Assembly: GCA_000697335.1 (NCBI GenBank)
Contig: JNEM01017053.1
Coordinates: forward strand, 1-10,459
Reading direction: 5' to 3'
Length of the DNA stretch: 10,459 bases
Source: Conidiobolus incongruus B7586
Lineage: Eukaryota; Entomophthoromycota; Entomophthoromycetes; Entomophthorales; Conidiobolaceae
The notes under the pieces were generated by a model that worked only from the letters and a program-made list of their open reading frames with translations, did no database searches and was not told the origin of the DNA. Positions 10,132 through 10,459 of this stretch are shown here, one piece after another. Position 1 is the first letter of the stretch, and every line of letters starts with the position of its first letter. The translations under genes were made by a program, and so were the position numbers.

Positions 10132-10292
10132 CTTAGGTAAAATTTAAAGGTTTATATTTTAACCAATTAATAGCTAAATATTATCATTTAATGATATATA
10201 TAACTAATAAATATAATAGATTTTAATTATTTAATTTAGGTTTATTTTATTAAATATTAATTAAGTTATTAGTAAAAATATAAGTGTTTTTG

Positions 10293-10306
10293 ATTTTATA
10301 ACTTAC
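10293..10306 (-). other. Outer direct repeat, right
   Basis: On the minus strand this reads gtaagttataaaat, 13 bases from the element's right end. It differs from the left outer copy by a single G/A transition. Confidence 0.7.
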
Positions 10307-10321
10307 TTTTGTAGGTTAATA

Positions 10322-10459
10322 TATATATTATAAGTATTATCAAGTTTTTTATATTTAATTATAGTTAATATATTAACATAGTTTTAATTTTAAAATTATT
10401 TAAAATATTTAAATTTTTGAGAATTATTATTGATACATTAAATATAAGATATTATTGAA
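10322..10459. other. AT-rich flank after the Tc1-type element
   Basis: Short remaining flank, nearly pure A/T, with no coding or structural signal that I can support. Confidence 0.6.

Larger units (their letters stand above)
8752..10319 (+). mobile_element. Tc1-type DNA transposon, full length but inactive, with IR/DR ends
   Basis: A 1568-bp element of the Tc1 branch of the Tc1/mariner (IS630) superfamily. It is bounded on both sides by TA (8750-8751 and 10320-10321), the target duplicated by this superfamily. Terminal inverted repeats of about 220 bp (8752-8973 and 10099-10319) flank a single transposase relic (9076-10091), which leaves about 100 bp on the left and only 7 bp on the right between gene and repeat. 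The outermost bases read CTGACCCAC on the left and, inverted, TTAACCTAC on the right, differing only by transitions. Within each inverted repeat a short direct repeat occurs twice, the IR/DR plan. The element cannot move by itself: the transposase is full of stops and has lost catalytic residues. Decay is of C-to-T and G-to-A type. Confidence 0.93.
10099..10319 (-). repeat. Right terminal inverted repeat of the Tc1-type element (~221 bp)
   Basis: Complement of the left repeat at 8752-8973. Outer and inner blocks match clearly and the middle patchily, and the total lengths (221 and 222) agree closely. Its inner end lies only seven bases after the transposase stop codon, so the repeat effectively begins where the gene ends. 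Confidence 0.85.

Noticed and set aside
1-10459. Mitochondrial or plastid origin because of the low G+C
   Set aside because: No organellar gene, rRNA or tRNA is recognisable, while a Tc1 transposon and an LTR element with C-to-T and G-to-A decay fit a nuclear repeat compartment.
1-10459. A new defence, CRISPR or toxin-antitoxin type system
   Set aside because: There are no regularly spaced repeats, no open frames of protein-coding length and no RNA gene. Everything recognisable is transposon remains.

Overview
This window is extremely AT-rich (roughly 10-15% G+C by eye, with only about five CpG dinucleotides). It holds no intact gene. Two degraded transposable elements explain about 7.1 kb of it; the rest is AT-rich sequence with no recognisable coding content. 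The decay is almost entirely C-to-T and G-to-A and affects both strands: glutamine and tryptophan codons have become stops, Asp has become Asn, Glu has become Lys and Pro has become Leu. This is the footprint of repeat-induced point mutation (RIP) or a similar process, followed by drift. It suggests an AT-rich, transposon-filled compartment of a fungal nuclear genome. The species cannot be named from this sequence.

Layout. 1-1580 is an AT-rich flank with no supported gene. 1586-7121 is one fossil Ty3/Gypsy-type LTR retrotransposon on the minus strand. Its paired LTRs are 344 and 332 bp (1586-1929 and 6790-7121), a purine tract lies just inside the 3' LTR, and faint reverse transcriptase and RNase H signals lie between the LTRs in the minus-strand order. 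7127-8749 is AT-rich spacer with a few small inverted repeats. 8752-10319 is a complete-length but dead Tc1-type DNA transposon on the plus strand. It is flanked by TA dinucleotides, has about 220-bp terminal inverted repeats, and carries one transposase relic (9076-10091) with a DD34E layout. 10322-10459 is AT-rich flank.

The most informative structure is in the Tc1 element. Each long inverted repeat carries the same short direct repeat (GTRAGTTATAAA) twice, once near the outer end and once near the inner end, about 176 bp apart. This is the IR/DR plan of Sleeping Beauty-like Tc1 transposons. The four copies remain alike although the sequence between them has diverged. I found no sign of a new functional system: no RNA gene, CRISPR array or host gene is supportable here.
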